The notes: a model not told the origin generated them from the letters alone. Shown: positions 48,479 through 59,228, counted from the first letter of the stretch. The stretch is 64,000 bases of DNA from Rudaea sp. 3F27F6 (GCF_005503555.1 NZ_SCNG01000001.1:1674001-1738000); one strand, 5' to 3'. Made by a program: numbers and translations.

Positions 48479-48507
48479 TTGACGCAAGCTTATCGACTGG
48501 ATATGGT
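48479..48507 (+). promoter_or_regulatory. Promoter of the M23 peptidase gene
   Basis: TTGACG, 17-bp spacer, TATGGT, 27 bp before the GTG start of the downstream gene. Confidence 0.6.
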
Positions 48508-48533
48508 ACGGCCTGTTTTGTCGGAAACCGGCC

Positions 48534-49988
48534 GTGAACCTGAACAATAACGACTCCGGCGCCCAGGGCGCACCTCATTCCTGCGCCACGCGAATCGACC
48601 CGCAGAACGGCGTTGCCGACATCTCCACTGATGCAGCAAAGTGGACTTTTATACAAAACCTGGCGAAGTCGCCACTGTCGTGGCGCCGTCGTCACGTCGT
48701 TCTCGCCGGCGCCATCGTCGCCGTGCTGATCGCCGCAGGTGCAACGATTCCGACCTGGGCGGTTGCGATGCGCGACTCGGGCAGCGTTCCGCGCACGACG
48801 CTCGATCTTCCGCTGCCGACATTATCGCCAGAAGACGCGGCCCTGTCTGCCGCACTCGATCACGCGAACAGCGATCCTCTGACCGATGACAGCGCATGGC
48901 AGGTAGTCAAAGTGAAATCCGGCCAGACACTGGCCGACATCTTCCAACAGCAGGGCCTCAACGCGACCGACTTGGCGCGCCTGCTCGATGAGCCGGGCAA
49001 CGCATCCTGTCTGCGCAGCATTCATCCGGGCGACGAATTCGCATTCTTGAACAACGACGACGGCTCGCTGCGCGCGATCCGTTTCGACCGCGACGACCGC
49101 ACGCGCGTCATCGCCAGCTTCCGCACCAACGGCATCAAGCAGATTGAACTTGACCGCAACGTCGAGCGCCGCACCCAGGTCGCTCGCGGCGTCATCGACT
49201 CGTCGCTGTTCGGCGCAGGCGAAGAAGCCGGCCTGAGCGACGCGATGGTGCTCAAGCTCGCCAACGCGTTCGGCTACGACATCGACTTCGCCCAGGATCT
49301 GCGCCAGGGCGACAGCTTCACCGTGATCTACGACGATGTCTACCGCGAGGGCGAGCGCCTGCGCGACGGCGATATCATCGCCGCGACCTTCGTCAACAAA
49401 GGCAAGCGCTATTCGGCGTTCCGCTTCACCAACAGCGCCGGCGAGACCAGCTACTACAGCGCGGAAGGCCGTCCGCTCAAGAAGAGCTTCTTGCGCACGC
49501 CGCTCGATTTCACCCGCATCACCTCGTTTTTCTCAGTGGCGCGCATGCACCCGATTCTCGGCACGATGCGCGCGCACAAAGGCGTCGACTACGCGGCGCC
49601 GCAGGGCACGCCGATTCGCGCCGCCGGCGACGGCAAGATCGCGTTCCGCGGTTGGCAGCCCGGCTACGGCAACGTCGTTATAGTGCAGCACAACGCGCAC
49701 AACACGACTCTGTACGGACACATGTCGCGCTTCGGCAATGCCCAGGTCGGCCAGCACGTCGGCCAGGGCCAAACGATCGGTTATGTCGGCATGACGGGCC
49801 TCGCCACCGGTCCGCATCTGCACTATGAATTCCGCATCGACGGCCAGCATCGCAATCCGTTGACCGTGACGACGCTGCCGCCGGAACCGCTTCCGGGCGC
49901 CGAGCTGGCACGTTTCCGCAGCCAGACACAGTCAATGTTGGCGCGCCTCAACAAGCTGGAAGCCACGCAGCTCGCTTCGGCGAAGTAA
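48534..49988 (+). CDS. M23 peptidoglycan endopeptidase, membrane-anchored
   Basis: 484 aa from a GTG with GGAAA upstream. A cytoplasmic N-terminus of about 60 residues leads to one membrane helix (VVLAGAIVAVLIAAGATIPT). The periplasmic part has an OapA/LysM-like domain (KVKSGQTLADIFQQQGLNAT), a middle domain (GVIDSSLFGAGEEAGLSDAM), and the LytM zinc site: HKGVDYAAPQGTPIRAAGDG and GLATGPHLHYEF. The zinc ligands H...D and HLH are complete, so it should be an active DD-endopeptidase of the MepM type, needed for wall growth. Confidence 0.9.
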   Translation: MNLNNNDSGAQGAPHSCATRIDPQNGVADISTDAAKWTFIQNLAKSPLSWRRRHVVLAGAIVAVLIAAGATIPTWAVAMRDSGSVPRTTLDLPLPTLSPEDAALSAALDHANSDPLTDDSAWQVVKVKSGQTLADIFQQQGLNATDLARLLDEPGNASCLRSIHPGDEFAFLNNDDGSLRAIRFDRDDRTRVIASFRTNGIKQIELDRNVERRTQVARGVIDSSLFGAGEEAGLSDAMVLKLANAFGYDIDFAQDLRQGDSFTVIYDDVYREGERLRDGDIIAATFVNKGKRYSAFRFTNSAGETSYYSAEGRPLKKSFLRTPLDFTRITSFFSVARMHPILGTMRAHKGVDYAAPQGTPIRAAGDGKIAFRGWQPGYGNVVIVQHNAHNTTLYGHMSRFGNAQVGQHVGQGQTIGYVGMTGLATGPHLHYEFRIDGQHRNPLTVTTLPPEPLPGAELARFRSQTQSMLARLNKLEATQLASAK

Positions 49989-50123
49989 ACCCGGCGTCTG
50001 GCATTGCAGCGTAAAGGCACAAGCGAACGTCGAGGCGACCAATGGGACAGCATTCCCTTTGAAGTGTTCCGACGCGTTCTGCGGGCTTTCTGCAGAGCGT
50101 TCGGATTTTGATCGGAAACACGC

Positions 50124-51248
50124 ATGGCCTCGCTCTATCTCGGTCTGATTTCCGGTACCAGCGCCGACGGCATTGATGTCGCGCTGGCCTCGTTTGCGCG
50201 CCGACCGAAGCTGCTCGCCAGTTTGACCTTTCCCTATCCGGAAAAACTGCGCCTACGCATCCTCGCGCTCGCCCAGGGCGACGGCCGCATCTCGCTCGAT
50301 GAGTTCGGCGGCCTCGATGTCGAAATCGCGCGCACATTCGCTGCGGCAGCCCTGAAATTGCTACGCCGGGAAGGTATCGATCCCGATCAGATCCGCGCCC
50401 TCGGCTCCCATGGTCAGACCGTGCGCCATCGTCCGCTCGGCGAAGCGCCTTATACGATGCAGCTCGGCGATCCGAACGTCATCGCCGAATTGACCCGGGT
50501 GACGACAGTCGCCGATTTCCGCCGCCGCGATCTCGCCGCAGGCGGCCACGGCGCACCACTCGCGCCGGCGTTCCACGCCGCGATGCTCGCAAAGGACAAA
50601 AGCACACCGACCAAGGGCAGTCGCGTCGTGCTCAACCTCGGCGGCATCGCCAACATCACGATCCTCTCCGGCGATGGAAAGAAACCGCTGCGCGGCTTCG
50701 ACACCGGCCCGGCAAGCTGCCTGCTCGACGCATGGGTCGCCAAGCATCTCGATCTGCCTTACGACAAGAACGGTGCCTTTGCCGCGTCGGGCCGCGTCGA
50801 CGAAACCCTGCTCAAGCGTCTGCTCTCCGATCCGTACTTCGCCGAGCCGCCGCCGAAAAGCACCGGACGCGAAGTTTTCCACCTGACCTGGCTCGCCGAA
50901 CATCTGCGCGGCCTCGCCATCGCGCCGAAAAACGTCCAGGCCACCCTCGTTGCGTTGTCGGCGCTCACGATCGCCGATGCGATCCGCACACATGCGCGCG
51001 ACGTGCGCGAAGTCTGGGTCTGCGGAGGCGGCGTGCACAATCCCGTTCTGATGGCGGCGATCGGCGATGCCCTTGCGCCCATTCCGGTCGCCAGCGTCGC
51101 CGAAATCGGCATCGATCCCGACTTTGTCGAGGCGATGACGTTCGCCTGGCTCGCGCGCGAGCGCCTCGAAAATCGCGCCGCGCCGAACGTGCACACGGTC
51201 ACCGGCGCACGCGGACCGCGCGTGCTAGGCGGTATTTACTCGGCCTGA
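50124..51248 (+). CDS. anmK: Anhydro-N-acetylmuramic acid kinase
   Basis: 374 aa. It phosphorylates and opens 1,6-anhydro-MurNAc to MurNAc-6-phosphate in cell-wall recycling. The N-terminal LYLGLISGTSADGIDVALAS is the family opening, followed by the ATP-site motifs LGSHGQTVRH, VADFRRRDLAAGGHGAPLAP and VVLNLGGIANIT; GFDTGPASCLLDAW and WVCGGGVHNPVLM complete the hexokinase-like fold. It follows the M23 peptidase gene in the same direction and overlaps the convergent ampG gene by 24 bp, all three belonging to cell-wall metabolism. Confidence 0.95.
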   Translation: MASLYLGLISGTSADGIDVALASFARRPKLLASLTFPYPEKLRLRILALAQGDGRISLDEFGGLDVEIARTFAAAALKLLRREGIDPDQIRALGSHGQTVRHRPLGEAPYTMQLGDPNVIAELTRVTTVADFRRRDLAAGGHGAPLAPAFHAAMLAKDKSTPTKGSRVVLNLGGIANITILSGDGKKPLRGFDTGPASCLLDAWVAKHLDLPYDKNGAFAASGRVDETLLKRLLSDPYFAEPPPKSTGREVFHLTWLAEHLRGLAIAPKNVQATLVALSALTIADAIRTHARDVREVWVCGGGVHNPVLMAAIGDALAPIPVASVAEIGIDPDFVEAMTFAWLARERLENRAAPNVHTVTGARGPRVLGGIYSA

Positions 51249-52619
51249 GCGGCGCAGCAGCCACAGCACAAGCAGGATCGCCGGCACTCCGGTCACGGCG
51301 GTATAGACAAAAAAGGCCGGATAGCCGAAGTGGTCCACGATCGCGCCCCACTGGCTGGCCAACGACTTCGCCGGCAGGCTCCAAAGCGTGCCGAATAGCG
51401 CGTACTGCGTGGCCGTATAGGCCACATTGGTCAGCGACGACATAAAAGCGATGAACGCGGTGCCGGCAATGCCATTGGCGATATTGTCGAGACTGACCAT
51501 CGCCGTCAGCCAGATGCGATCCGGTTCGAGCACATGTTTCGGATCTGCCGCATGCTGGGCGAGGAAGGACGCGAGCTGGTCGGCCGAGTAGGCATAGAGC
51601 AGATTGGCGCACGACAACAGGACAACGCCGAGCAGCAAAGTCGCCGGAATACCGATGCGTTTGACCAGATAGCCGGCCAGGATCGCGCCACCGAGCGTCA
51701 GCGCCACACCGTAGCCCTTCGAGATCAGCGCAATGCTGTCGAGCGTGTAGCCGAGATCGACGTAGAACGGAATCGCCGCGACGCCCATCGTGGTGTAGTT
51801 GAGCCGATAGGTGACGATGAGCGCGAGCAGCGGCACGGCGACACGCCAGCCGTTGCGCGTGAAGAAATCGACGATCGGGCTGACAATCGCGCCGAGCAGC
51901 CATGCCGCCACACTGCGCAATGCGGCCGGCCAGTGCGCGGAACGTTCGAGGAAGGCAACGACGCGCGCCTCCTGCGCCTTCGTTGCGCGCGAAACCGGCG
52001 CCTGCGGTTCGCGCATGAACAGAATCGTCAGCGGCCCGATGGCGAAACAGAGGGCCATGATCAGATAAGCCGTGGTCCAGCCGCTTTTCGACGCCGCGTA
52101 CAGCGCGCCCGCGCCGCCGGTGATCAGTGCGCATTGATAGCCGACCTGATACGCGGCTGCGAGCGCACCCTGCCATTGCGGCTCGGCGGAATCGATGCGA
52201 TAGGCGTCGAGCGCGATATCCTGCGTCGCCGAGGCGAAGGCGGTGATCACCGCGAACAAGGCAATGCTCTCGGCGTGTGCGGTCGGATCGGTCAGCGCCA
52301 TGGCGACGATGCCGAACAGGATGCCGAACTGGGCAAGCAGCATCCAACTGCGGCGGCGGCCGAGCCGGCCCAACAGCGGCAGGGCTAGTCGGTCGACGAT
52401 CGGCGACCAGAGGAACTTGAGCGAGTAGGCCAGGCCGACCAGACTGAAGTAGCCGATCGTGGTGCGGTCAATGCCGCCCTGGCGCAGCCGTGCCGACAGC
52501 GTCGTCAGCACAAGCGGAAACGGCAGGCCGGCCGCGAAACCGAGCAGCAACATCGCGCGCACGTCGGCGCGCGCGTAATCGCCGAGCGCGGCGCGCCAAC
52601 GCTGCAGCAGTTCGCTCAC
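51225..52619 (-). CDS. ampG: Muropeptide permease of the MFS family
   Basis: 464 aa from a GTG (52617-52619) that overlaps the exonuclease gene stop as GTGA; the longer frame upstream is inside that gene. It has 12-14 membrane helices, with the AmpG opening RAMLLLGFAAGLPFPLVLTT followed by LSARLRQGGIDRTTIGYFS, then FLWSPIVDRLALP and SATQDIALDAYRID. AmpG imports anhydro-muropeptides from the periplasm for recycling, which fits its convergent neighbour anmK. Confidence 0.92.
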   Translation of the reverse strand: MSELLQRWRAALGDYARADVRAMLLLGFAAGLPFPLVLTTLSARLRQGGIDRTTIGYFSLVGLAYSLKFLWSPIVDRLALPLLGRLGRRRSWMLLAQFGILFGIVAMALTDPTAHAESIALFAVITAFASATQDIALDAYRIDSAEPQWQGALAAAYQVGYQCALITGGAGALYAASKSGWTTAYLIMALCFAIGPLTILFMREPQAPVSRATKAQEARVVAFLERSAHWPAALRSVAAWLLGAIVSPIVDFFTRNGWRVAVPLLALIVTYRLNYTTMGVAAIPFYVDLGYTLDSIALISKGYGVALTLGGAILAGYLVKRIGIPATLLLGVVLLSCANLLYAYSADQLASFLAQHAADPKHVLEPDRIWLTAMVSLDNIANGIAGTAFIAFMSSLTNVAYTATQYALFGTLWSLPAKSLASQWGAIVDHFGYPAFFVYTAVTGVPAILLVLWLLRRSGRVNTA

Positions 52620-53416
52620 TTGTATTCGACGAGAAACGGCGCGTGGTCGGAGAAACGCGGCGCCGGCGTGACCGCGCAGGATTTCACGCGCTCGCGCAGA
52701 CCGGGCGTGATGATCTGGTAGTCGATGCGCCAACCGACGTTGTTTGCGCGCGCGCCGCCGCGGTTCGACCACCAGGTGTACTCAACCGTATCGGGCTTGG
52801 CGACGCGAAACGCATCATGCCAACCGGTTTTCGGCGGCGTGCTCGCGCCGTCGCCGTGCGCGTCGGCGATGAGGCCGTTGAGCCAGTTGCGCTCCTCGGG
52901 CAGGCAGCCGGAATTCTTCTGGTTCGAGGACCAGTTCTTGATGTCGTTCTTCGCGCGCACGATGTTCCAGTCGCCGCAGAGCACGTAGTCGCGCCCCGAC
53001 TTGAGCCATTCCGCGAAGATCGGCTTGAGCCAGTCCATCACCTGGAATTTGAACCCCTGGCGTTCCTCGCCCGAGGAACCGGACGGGATATAGAACGACA
53101 CCACGCTGAGCTTGCCGTAGCGCGCTTCGATGTAGCGGCCTTCGTCGTCGAACGGCGCCCAGCCGAGCGCGGTGCGCACCTCGTCCGGCTCGCGTTTCGA
53201 ATAGATCGCGACGCCGGAATAGCCTTTCTTCGTCGTCGCGTCACGGTAAAAACAATGATGTCCGTCCGGACGGAACATCGGATCACTGAGCTGATCCTCC
53301 TGCGCCTTGGTTTCCTGCAGGCAGACGACGTCGGCATTCTGCGTCTTCAACCAGTCGAAGAACCCCTTGTTCGCGGCGGAACGGATGCCGTTGGCATTGA
53401 AGGTGAGGATTTTCAC
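52616..53416 (-). CDS. xth: Exodeoxyribonuclease III family nuclease
   Basis: 266 aa starting at a GTG (53414-53416): [20 protein letters not shown]. It shows the AP-endonuclease signatures CLQETKAQ (catalytic Glu), LCGDWNIV (Asp, Asn), WRIDYQI and SDHAPFLV (Asp-His pair), so it should be an active exonuclease III/AP endonuclease of base-excision repair. In pseudomonads the related gene crc lies next to pyrE; here too pyrE is adjacent, divergent by about 120 bp, but the catalytic residues argue for repair and not Crc-like regulation. Confidence 0.88.
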   Translation of the reverse strand: MKILTFNANGIRSAANKGFFDWLKTQNADVVCLQETKAQEDQLSDPMFRPDGHHCFYRDATTKKGYSGVAIYSKREPDEVRTALGWAPFDDEGRYIEARYGKLSVVSFYIPSGSSGEERQGFKFQVMDWLKPIFAEWLKSGRDYVLCGDWNIVRAKNDIKNWSSNQKNSGCLPEERNWLNGLIADAHGDGASTPPKTGWHDAFRVAKPDTVEYTWWSNRGGARANNVGWRIDYQIITPGLRERVKSCAVTPAPRFSDHAPFLVEYK

Positions 53417-53535
53417 GAGGATCGGAATTCGGAGAGCGGGAACCAAAGCGTAGCCGATTCGCGCGGCCTGTGCGCAGCGACAGAACGGCGTCTTTCTTTT
53501 ACGATTCCCGCTCCCGATTCCCGACTCCGGCCGCG

Positions 53536-54183
53536 ATGAAACCCCACCAGCAATCCTTCCTCGAATTGGCCCTGGCCAAGAACGCGCTGCGCTTCGGCGA
53601 ATTCACGCTCAAATCGGGCCGCATCAGCCCGTATTTCTTCAACGCAGGCATGATTGATTCTGGCGCCGCGCTGGCGACGCTCGGGCAAGCGTATGCGCAG
53701 GCCGCGCTCGAATCGGGCATCGAGTTCGACATGCTGTTCGGCCCGGCCTACAAGGGTATTTCCCTCTCGACGGCGACCGCGATCGCCCTGGCCGGCTCGG
53801 CTGGGCGCGATGTGCCCGTCGCGTTCAACCGCAAGGAGGCGAAGACCCACGGTGAGGGCGGTGTCGTCATCGGTGCGCCGCTCCAAGGCCGCGTGTTGAT
53901 CGTCGACGACGTGATCACCGCGGGCACGGCGATCCGCGAATCGCTCGCCCTGATCGCCGCGCAGGGCGCGACCGCCGCGGGCATTCTGATCGCGCTCGAC
54001 CGCCAGGAACGCGGCCAGGGAGCGCTGTCGGCGGTGCAGGAAGTCGAACGCGAGTTCGGCATCCCCGTGATCGCCATCGCGCGCCTCGCCGAACTGTTCG
54101 GACTGATTGCCGCACGTCCCGAATTGTCCGTGCACCGCGAGCGCATGGAGGCCTATCGGCAGGCGTATGCGGCAAAAGAATGA
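53536..54183 (+). CDS. pyrE: Orotate phosphoribosyltransferase
   Basis: 215 aa from the ATG at 53536; the longer upstream frame is non-coding. Catalyses orotate + PRPP to OMP in pyrimidine synthesis. It contains [11 protein letters not shown], the PRPP loop [13 protein letters not shown], and the flexible catalytic loop [13 protein letters not shown]. It lies divergent from the exonuclease III gene and just upstream of a DUF4124 gene. Confidence 0.95.
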   Translation: MKPHQQSFLELALAKNALRFGEFTLKSGRISPYFFNAGMIDSGAALATLGQAYAQAALESGIEFDMLFGPAYKGISLSTATAIALAGSAGRDVPVAFNRKEAKTHGEGGVVIGAPLQGRVLIVDDVITAGTAIRESLALIAAQGATAAGILIALDRQERGQGALSAVQEVEREFGIPVIAIARLAELFGLIAARPELSVHRERMEAYRQAYAAKE

Positions 54184-54247
54184 TGCGGCAACATGCGCGA
54201 ATCGATCGCCTGGGATCGAGTATGCTGCGCGAAACGGGGATTCCTTC

Positions 54248-54889
54248 ATGCGACTGACCACCACTTTGGCCTTGACGCTTGTCTTCACTGCGTCGCAGGC
54301 TTTTGCGCAAGAGAGCGGCACGCACAACCGCTACCGCTGGACCGACGCGCGCGGCGTCGTGCAGTACGCCGATTCGCCGACACCCGAAGCGCTGCGTGCA
54401 GGCTATGACGTGATCGACTCACGCGGCCGCGTGGTCAAGCACGTCGACCACGTGAAAACCGCTGAGGAAAAGAAATCGGACGCCAGGACCGCGGCTTCGC
54501 TGGCCCAGGAGAAGCAGCACGCCGCCGATGTCGAACAGGCCGATCGGCAGTTACTGCAGGCCTACCCATCCGAGGACGCTCTGATCGAAGCGCAGAAGAA
54601 GCGCATCGCCGCGATCGACCTGGACGTCGCCAATGTCAAGGTCAGTCAAGCCGACCAGGAGAAGAGCCTCGCCGAACAGTTGCTCTATGCTTCGACCTTC
54701 GAGCGCGACGGCAAACCCGTGCCTGCGCCGGTCAAGCAACAGATCGAGACCTTGCGCACGAATGTCGAAGGGCAGAAGAAATTCATCGCCGACAAACTCG
54801 CGCTGCGCGCGGCGACAGAGCAAAAGGGCCAAGCCGAGCTGCTGCACTATCGCGAGCTACGCGCGCAACAGGCGAAACCCGCGGACTGA
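54248..54889 (+). CDS. Secreted DUF4124 protein
   Basis: 213 aa. A signal peptide (MRLTTTLALTLVFTASQAFA) is followed by the DUF4124 motif NRYRWTDARGVVQYADSPTP, then a long charged helical region (KTAEEKKSDARTAASLAQEK, ASFERDG-like segment, KQQIETLRTNVEGQKKF) likely forming coiled coils. Members are periplasmic proteins of unknown role, frequent in Gammaproteobacteria. It lies 64 bp after pyrE in the same direction. Confidence 0.8.
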   Translation: MRLTTTLALTLVFTASQAFAQESGTHNRYRWTDARGVVQYADSPTPEALRAGYDVIDSRGRVVKHVDHVKTAEEKKSDARTAASLAQEKQHAADVEQADRQLLQAYPSEDALIEAQKKRIAAIDLDVANVKVSQADQEKSLAEQLLYASTFERDGKPVPAPVKQQIETLRTNVEGQKKFIADKLALRAATEQKGQAELLHYRELRAQQAKPAD

Positions 54890-54934
54890 CACTGAGCGGC
54901 GCCGCGATCGAAATGATCGCGGCGCGGAAGCGCG

Positions 54935-57370
54935 TTAGAACGGCAACTTCAGCTTCGGATTGATCGTGAGCAGTTGCGCACGGAAAACATTCTGCACGCG
55001 CTTGAGCGCTTCCATATTCTCCGCATCGAAGCGCAGAACCAGGACCGGCGTCGTGTTCGACGCGCGCACGAGGCCCCAGCCGTCCGGCCAGTCGGCGCGC
55101 ACGCCGTCGATCGTGTTGATGTGGGCGCCCTCGAACTTCGCTTCCTTCTGGAAACGCTCGATGAATTTGTAGTGCTCGCCCTCGGCCAGCTCAATCTTGA
55201 GTTCCGGCGTCGAAACACTGTTCGGCAGCGACTCGAACACTTCCTGCGGCATGCGCTGCTGCGCGTCGCCGGACAGAATCTCGAGCAGACGCGCGCCCGC
55301 ATAGAGGCCATCGTCGAAACCGTACCAGCGCTCCTTGAAGAAGAAGTGCCCGCTCATCTCGCCAGCCAGCGCCGAGCCCGTCTCGCGCATCTTGCCCTTG
55401 ATCAGCGAGTGCCCAGTGCGCCACATCAGCGGCGTACCGCCTGCTGCCTCGATCACGGGCGCCAGCTTGCCGGTGCATTTCACGTCGTAGATGATCGTCG
55501 CGCCCGGATTACGCGAGAGCACGTCCTGCGCGAACAGCATCAGGGTGCGATCGGGGAAGATCACTTCGCCCGCAGGCGTAACCACACCGAGACGATCGCC
55601 GTCGCCGTCGAAGGCGATGCCGAGGTCGGCCTTGATCTGTTTGACCGTCAGGATCAGGTCTTCGAGATTGTGCAGATCGGACGGATCGGGGTGGTGGTTC
55701 GGGAAATTGCCGTCGACTTCGCAAAACAGCGGCACGACGTCGGCGCCGATGCGCTCGAACAGCTGCGGCGCGATCGCGCCCGGTATGCCGTTGCCGCAGT
55801 CGATAACGATCTTGAGCGGACGATGCAGGCGCACGTCGCCGGCGATGCGCTCGATATAGTCCTGGCTCAGGTCGCGCTTCTCGAGCATGCCTGCGCCGCT
55901 CGTAAAGTCTTTCTCGACGATGCGCGTATACAGCTTCTGGATCGCGTCTTCGGCCAGCGTCTCGCCGCCGAGCACGATCTTGAACCCGTTGTAGTCGGGC
56001 GGATTGTGGCTGCCGGTGACCATGACGCCCGAGCCGAGCTCGAGGTGATGCGTGGCGAAGTACAGCACCGGCGTCGGCGCGGCGCCGATGTCGGTAACGT
56101 GCGCGCCGCTCGCGCGCAGGCCTTCGATCAGCGCGGCGGACAGGCTCGGCCCGGACAAACGCCCGTCGCGGCCGACCGCGATGGTGCTCAGGCCGCGGCT
56201 CGCCATTTCGCTGCCGATCGCGCGGCCGATCAGGCGCGCGACATCGGCATTCAAGGTTTTGCCGAGCACGCCGCGGATATCGTAGGCGCGGAACATGCTG
56301 CGGCTGACGTGAACATCTTTTTCTTCGACCGCTTCGGGGCGGGCGGATTGAGTCTGGGGTGCGGACATCGGCACGGTTTCCTGTGGTAGTTCTTCCATGG
56401 CGTTCACACTCCCGGCCTGCTTGCGCCGCAACATCGAATCGAACGCCTCGCGCCAGCCGACCAGGCGAGCGTAGAACATTATTCCGCCGGCAAAGAGTGC
56501 CAGCAAGGCGAGCAACCCACAGACAACCAGACTGTGTGGGGCGACGATCAGCGACGAAGGCTTCACGAAGCCGACACGAAACAGGCTGTTCGCTATCGGT
56601 TTGCCGACATTGTCCACCACATCGCCGGCTGCTGAACCGACGCTCGCCAGCACCAGATCGTTGCCGCCGGTGCCTTGACGCAGCTCGAGTTTGCCGGCGC
56701 CGGGATCGACTTTGCGAAACGCCGCGGTCACCAGATCGAACGGCAGTTCGGCGTAGGCGTAAGCGACAATCTGCTTTTCAAGCATCACCGGCTGCGCGAA
56801 CACGAGTACGCGTTTACCGCCTTCGCTCATCATCGATTGCGCCGGCGCAGGCTCATGCGTGCGGCTGGCCTGCACGAGCATGGCCGAGCGCGCGTAGCCG
56901 GTCTTGGCGAAGTCGCTCGTCAGTACGTCGGAGATGTCGGGACGGTGGAAATAGATGCCGGCCAGCTCGGGCAGCGCCTGCTTCGCGGCTTCGCTCGCCG
57001 CGGCATGGCCGTCTTCCCAGGATTGCGCGAGCGGCGCCGTGACCGCTTCGCTCGCCAGCACCTGCTGCAGCCGCACGCGCGCGTCGGTCAGCGTTTGGCT
57101 TACGACCTTGATTTCGCTGTCACGCGCGGCGCTGATTTGTGCCTCGTCGTCCTGCTCGGTATAGACGAGCCATGCCTGCCAGACGAAGAACGCGCCGAGT
57201 ATCCACAGCAGCATCGCGCCGACCAGCATTGCATATCGGCTCAGTCCGATATTTTCGGAACGCTCCCTTCGCGGAGGCGGCGCCGGAGCGCTCTCGGGCA
57301 CCGGTGCGGCACCTTCGAGTTCGGCGTCGGGTAAAACTTCGGGTTTCTTTCTCGCAAGCCAGCTTCCCAT
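54935..57370 (-). CDS. algC: Phosphomannomutase/phosphoglucomutase, membrane-fused
   Basis: About 811 aa from the ATG at 57368-57370 (GGGGGA upstream); a start seven codons earlier is also possible. An N-terminal extension of about 360 residues has two membrane helices (YAMLVGAMLLWILGAFFVWQ and LVVCGLLALLALFAGGIMFY) around a periplasmic domain, then the phosphohexomutase: FRAYDIRGVLG, TGSHNPPDYNGF (catalytic Ser), DGDGDR (metal site) and GEMSGHFFF (sugar binding). It supplies mannose-1-P/glucose-1-P for LPS and exopolysaccharide. It is in the coaBC-dut-algC operon common in Gammaproteobacteria. The membrane fusion is as in Xanthomonas/Pseudomonas-type long forms. Confidence 0.9.
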   Translation of the reverse strand: MGSWLARKKPEVLPDAELEGAAPVPESAPAPPPRRERSENIGLSRYAMLVGAMLLWILGAFFVWQAWLVYTEQDDEAQISAARDSEIKVVSQTLTDARVRLQQVLASEAVTAPLAQSWEDGHAAASEAAKQALPELAGIYFHRPDISDVLTSDFAKTGYARSAMLVQASRTHEPAPAQSMMSEGGKRVLVFAQPVMLEKQIVAYAYAELPFDLVTAAFRKVDPGAGKLELRQGTGGNDLVLASVGSAAGDVVDNVGKPIANSLFRVGFVKPSSLIVAPHSLVVCGLLALLALFAGGIMFYARLVGWREAFDSMLRRKQAGSVNAMEELPQETVPMSAPQTQSARPEAVEEKDVHVSRSMFRAYDIRGVLGKTLNADVARLIGRAIGSEMASRGLSTIAVGRDGRLSGPSLSAALIEGLRASGAHVTDIGAAPTPVLYFATHHLELGSGVMVTGSHNPPDYNGFKIVLGGETLAEDAIQKLYTRIVEKDFTSGAGMLEKRDLSQDYIERIAGDVRLHRPLKIVIDCGNGIPGAIAPQLFERIGADVVPLFCEVDGNFPNHHPDPSDLHNLEDLILTVKQIKADLGIAFDGDGDRLGVVTPAGEVIFPDRTLMLFAQDVLSRNPGATIIYDVKCTGKLAPVIEAAGGTPLMWRTGHSLIKGKMRETGSALAGEMSGHFFFKERWYGFDDGLYAGARLLEILSGDAQQRMPQEVFESLPNSVSTPELKIELAEGEHYKFIERFQKEAKFEGAHINTIDGVRADWPDGWGLVRASNTTPVLVLRFDAENMEALKRVQNVFRAQLLTINPKLKLPF

Positions 57371-57411
57371 GCTCGATTCCCCCAGTTTCATGCCGGGGCG
57401 ACAGCGGCGCG

Positions 57412-57867
57412 TTACGCGCTGCCGGAGTGGCCGAATCCGCCGATGCCGCGTTCACTGGCATCGAAGTTCTCGACCACACGAAATCGCGCATGCGCGACGG
57501 GCATGAAAACCAGTTGCGCGATACGTTCCCCCGGCGCGATGGTATATGCAGCTGCAGAGCGATTCCAGCACGAAATCATCAACGGACCCTGGTAGTCGGC
57601 GTCGATCAAACCGACGAGGTTGCCGAGTACGAGACCGTGTTTGTGACCCAGTCCCGATCTCGGCAAAATAACCGCGCAGTAGCTCACATCTCCGATATGA
57701 ATGGCGATGCCGGTAGGGACCAAAACGGTCGCGCCGGGCTCCAGCGTCAGCGGCGAATCGAGCGCGGCGCGCAAGTCCATGCCGGCCGAACCGGACGTGG
57801 CCTGCGAGGGCAGCGGAATCTCATTGCCAAGACGCGGATCGAGGATCTTCAGCTCGACGTCGATCAT
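57412..57867 (-). CDS. dut: Deoxyuridine 5'-triphosphate nucleotidohydrolase
   Basis: 151 aa. Hydrolyses dUTP to dUMP, keeping uracil out of DNA and supplying thymidylate synthesis. Motifs: [14 protein letters not shown] (1), [15 protein letters not shown] (2-3 with the substrate loop), [14 protein letters not shown] (3), GERIAQLVF (4), and the C-terminal GIGGFGHSG (5). Overlaps the coaBC stop by 4 bp (ATGA). Confidence 0.95.
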   Translation of the reverse strand: MIDVELKILDPRLGNEIPLPSQATSGSAGMDLRAALDSPLTLEPGATVLVPTGIAIHIGDVSYCAVILPRSGLGHKHGLVLGNLVGLIDADYQGPLMISCWNRSAAAYTIAPGERIAQLVFMPVAHARFRVVENFDASERGIGGFGHSGSA

Positions 57868-59132
57868 CGCGACGCCCGCTTTGCGGCGGCGCGCGGTGTT
57901 TTCTTCGCGGACGGATTGCGCCCGGCATAACTCTCGGCGACGCGCGCGACCAACTGGCGCGCGAGTTCGAGTTTGTCGGCACGCGCCAGACGCTCGGCGC
58001 CGTCGCGCGAAATCAAAAGGATTTCGTTTTCGCGTGCGTCGAAACCCTCGCCTTCGCCGACCTTGTTCGCGGCGATCAGGTCGAGTTTCTTGCGTTCGAG
58101 CTTGGCACGCGCGTAGTTCTCGACGTTCTGCGTCTCGGCGGCGAAGCCAACGACGAACGGCCGCTGCTTCAACGCAGCGACGCCGGCGAGGATGTCCGGG
58201 TTTTCATTCAAGGTGAGGGTCAACGCGTTGCCGGTCTTTTTGAGCTTGTGCGCCGCGATCTCCTGCGGGCGGAAATCGCCGACCGCGGCGGCCGCTATAT
58301 AAATGTCGCTCGTCGGTGCGCGCGCCATCACCGCCTCGCGCATGTCGCGCGCGCTGCGCACGTCGACGCGCGCAACGCCGGCCGGCGTCGGCAAGTGTAC
58401 GGGACCGGCCACGAGTTCGACGCTGGCACCCTGCTCGACCGCTGCCTGCGCGACGGCAAAGCCCATGCGCCCCGAACTGCGATTGCCGATAAAGCGCACC
58501 GGATCGATATCTTCGAAAGTCGGTCCCGCGCTGACCAGGACACGCTTGCCGGTGAGCAGCTTCGGGCCATGCAGCGCGGCGAGTTCGGCGACGATCTGCG
58601 GCGGCTCGAGCAATCGGCCGGGACCGGATTCCGGCTCGGCCATCGGACCGTCGGCCGGACCGAAGAAATTCACGCCGCGTGCGCGCAGTGCGGCGACGTT
58701 GGCTTGGGTCGCCGCGTGTGCCCACATGCGCAGGTTCATCGCCGGCGCGATCGCGACCGGAGCGAGACTCGCGAGATACAGGGTGGTCAACAGATCGTCG
58801 GCGAAACCGTGGGCAAGCCGCGCAATCAGGTCGGCGCTCGCCGGCGCAATGAGAATGCGCTGCGCCCAATGCGCGAGTTCCAGATGACCCATCGCAGCTT
58901 CGGCGTTCTCGTCCCACAGACTCGTGCGCACGGGCTGGCCCGACAGCGCCTGGAACGTCAGCGGCGTGACGAAGCGCGCCGCGTTTTCAGTCAGCACGAC
59001 GCGCACGTCCGCACCGGCGTCGCGCAAGCGGCGCACGAGTTCGCAGGCTTTGTACGCCGCTATGCCGCCGGAAACACCGAGCAGCACGCGCAGGCCGGCG
59101 AGTCCGTTTCGAGCTTCTTGCTGCTGCGCCAT
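57864..59132 (-). CDS. coaBC: Phosphopantothenoylcysteine decarboxylase/synthase
   Basis: 422 aa, bifunctional enzyme of coenzyme A synthesis. The CoaC half (1-190) has [20 protein letters not shown] and the flavin/catalytic [19 protein letters not shown] with [17 protein letters not shown]; the CoaB half has [33 protein letters not shown] and a C-terminal [17 protein letters not shown]. It is the first gene of the operon with dut and algC and is divergent from radC with a 96-bp gap. Confidence 0.95.
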   Translation of the reverse strand: MAQQQEARNGLAGLRVLLGVSGGIAAYKACELVRRLRDAGADVRVVLTENAARFVTPLTFQALSGQPVRTSLWDENAEAAMGHLELAHWAQRILIAPASADLIARLAHGFADDLLTTLYLASLAPVAIAPAMNLRMWAHAATQANVAALRARGVNFFGPADGPMAEPESGPGRLLEPPQIVAELAALHGPKLLTGKRVLVSAGPTFEDIDPVRFIGNRSSGRMGFAVAQAAVEQGASVELVAGPVHLPTPAGVARVDVRSARDMREAVMARAPTSDIYIAAAAVGDFRPQEIAAHKLKKTGNALTLTLNENPDILAGVAALKQRPFVVGFAAETQNVENYARAKLERKKLDLIAANKVGEGEGFDARENEILLISRDGAERLARADKLELARQLVARVAESYAGRNPSAKKTPRAAAKRASR

Positions 59133-59228
59133 GTAGGAGATCCAAGGACGACGAAATGCGCTTATAGCTTACCGGAATTTGCATCGCCCCCGGCTGTGCG
59201 AGCCGGCATATCGACCCAAACTTTCGCC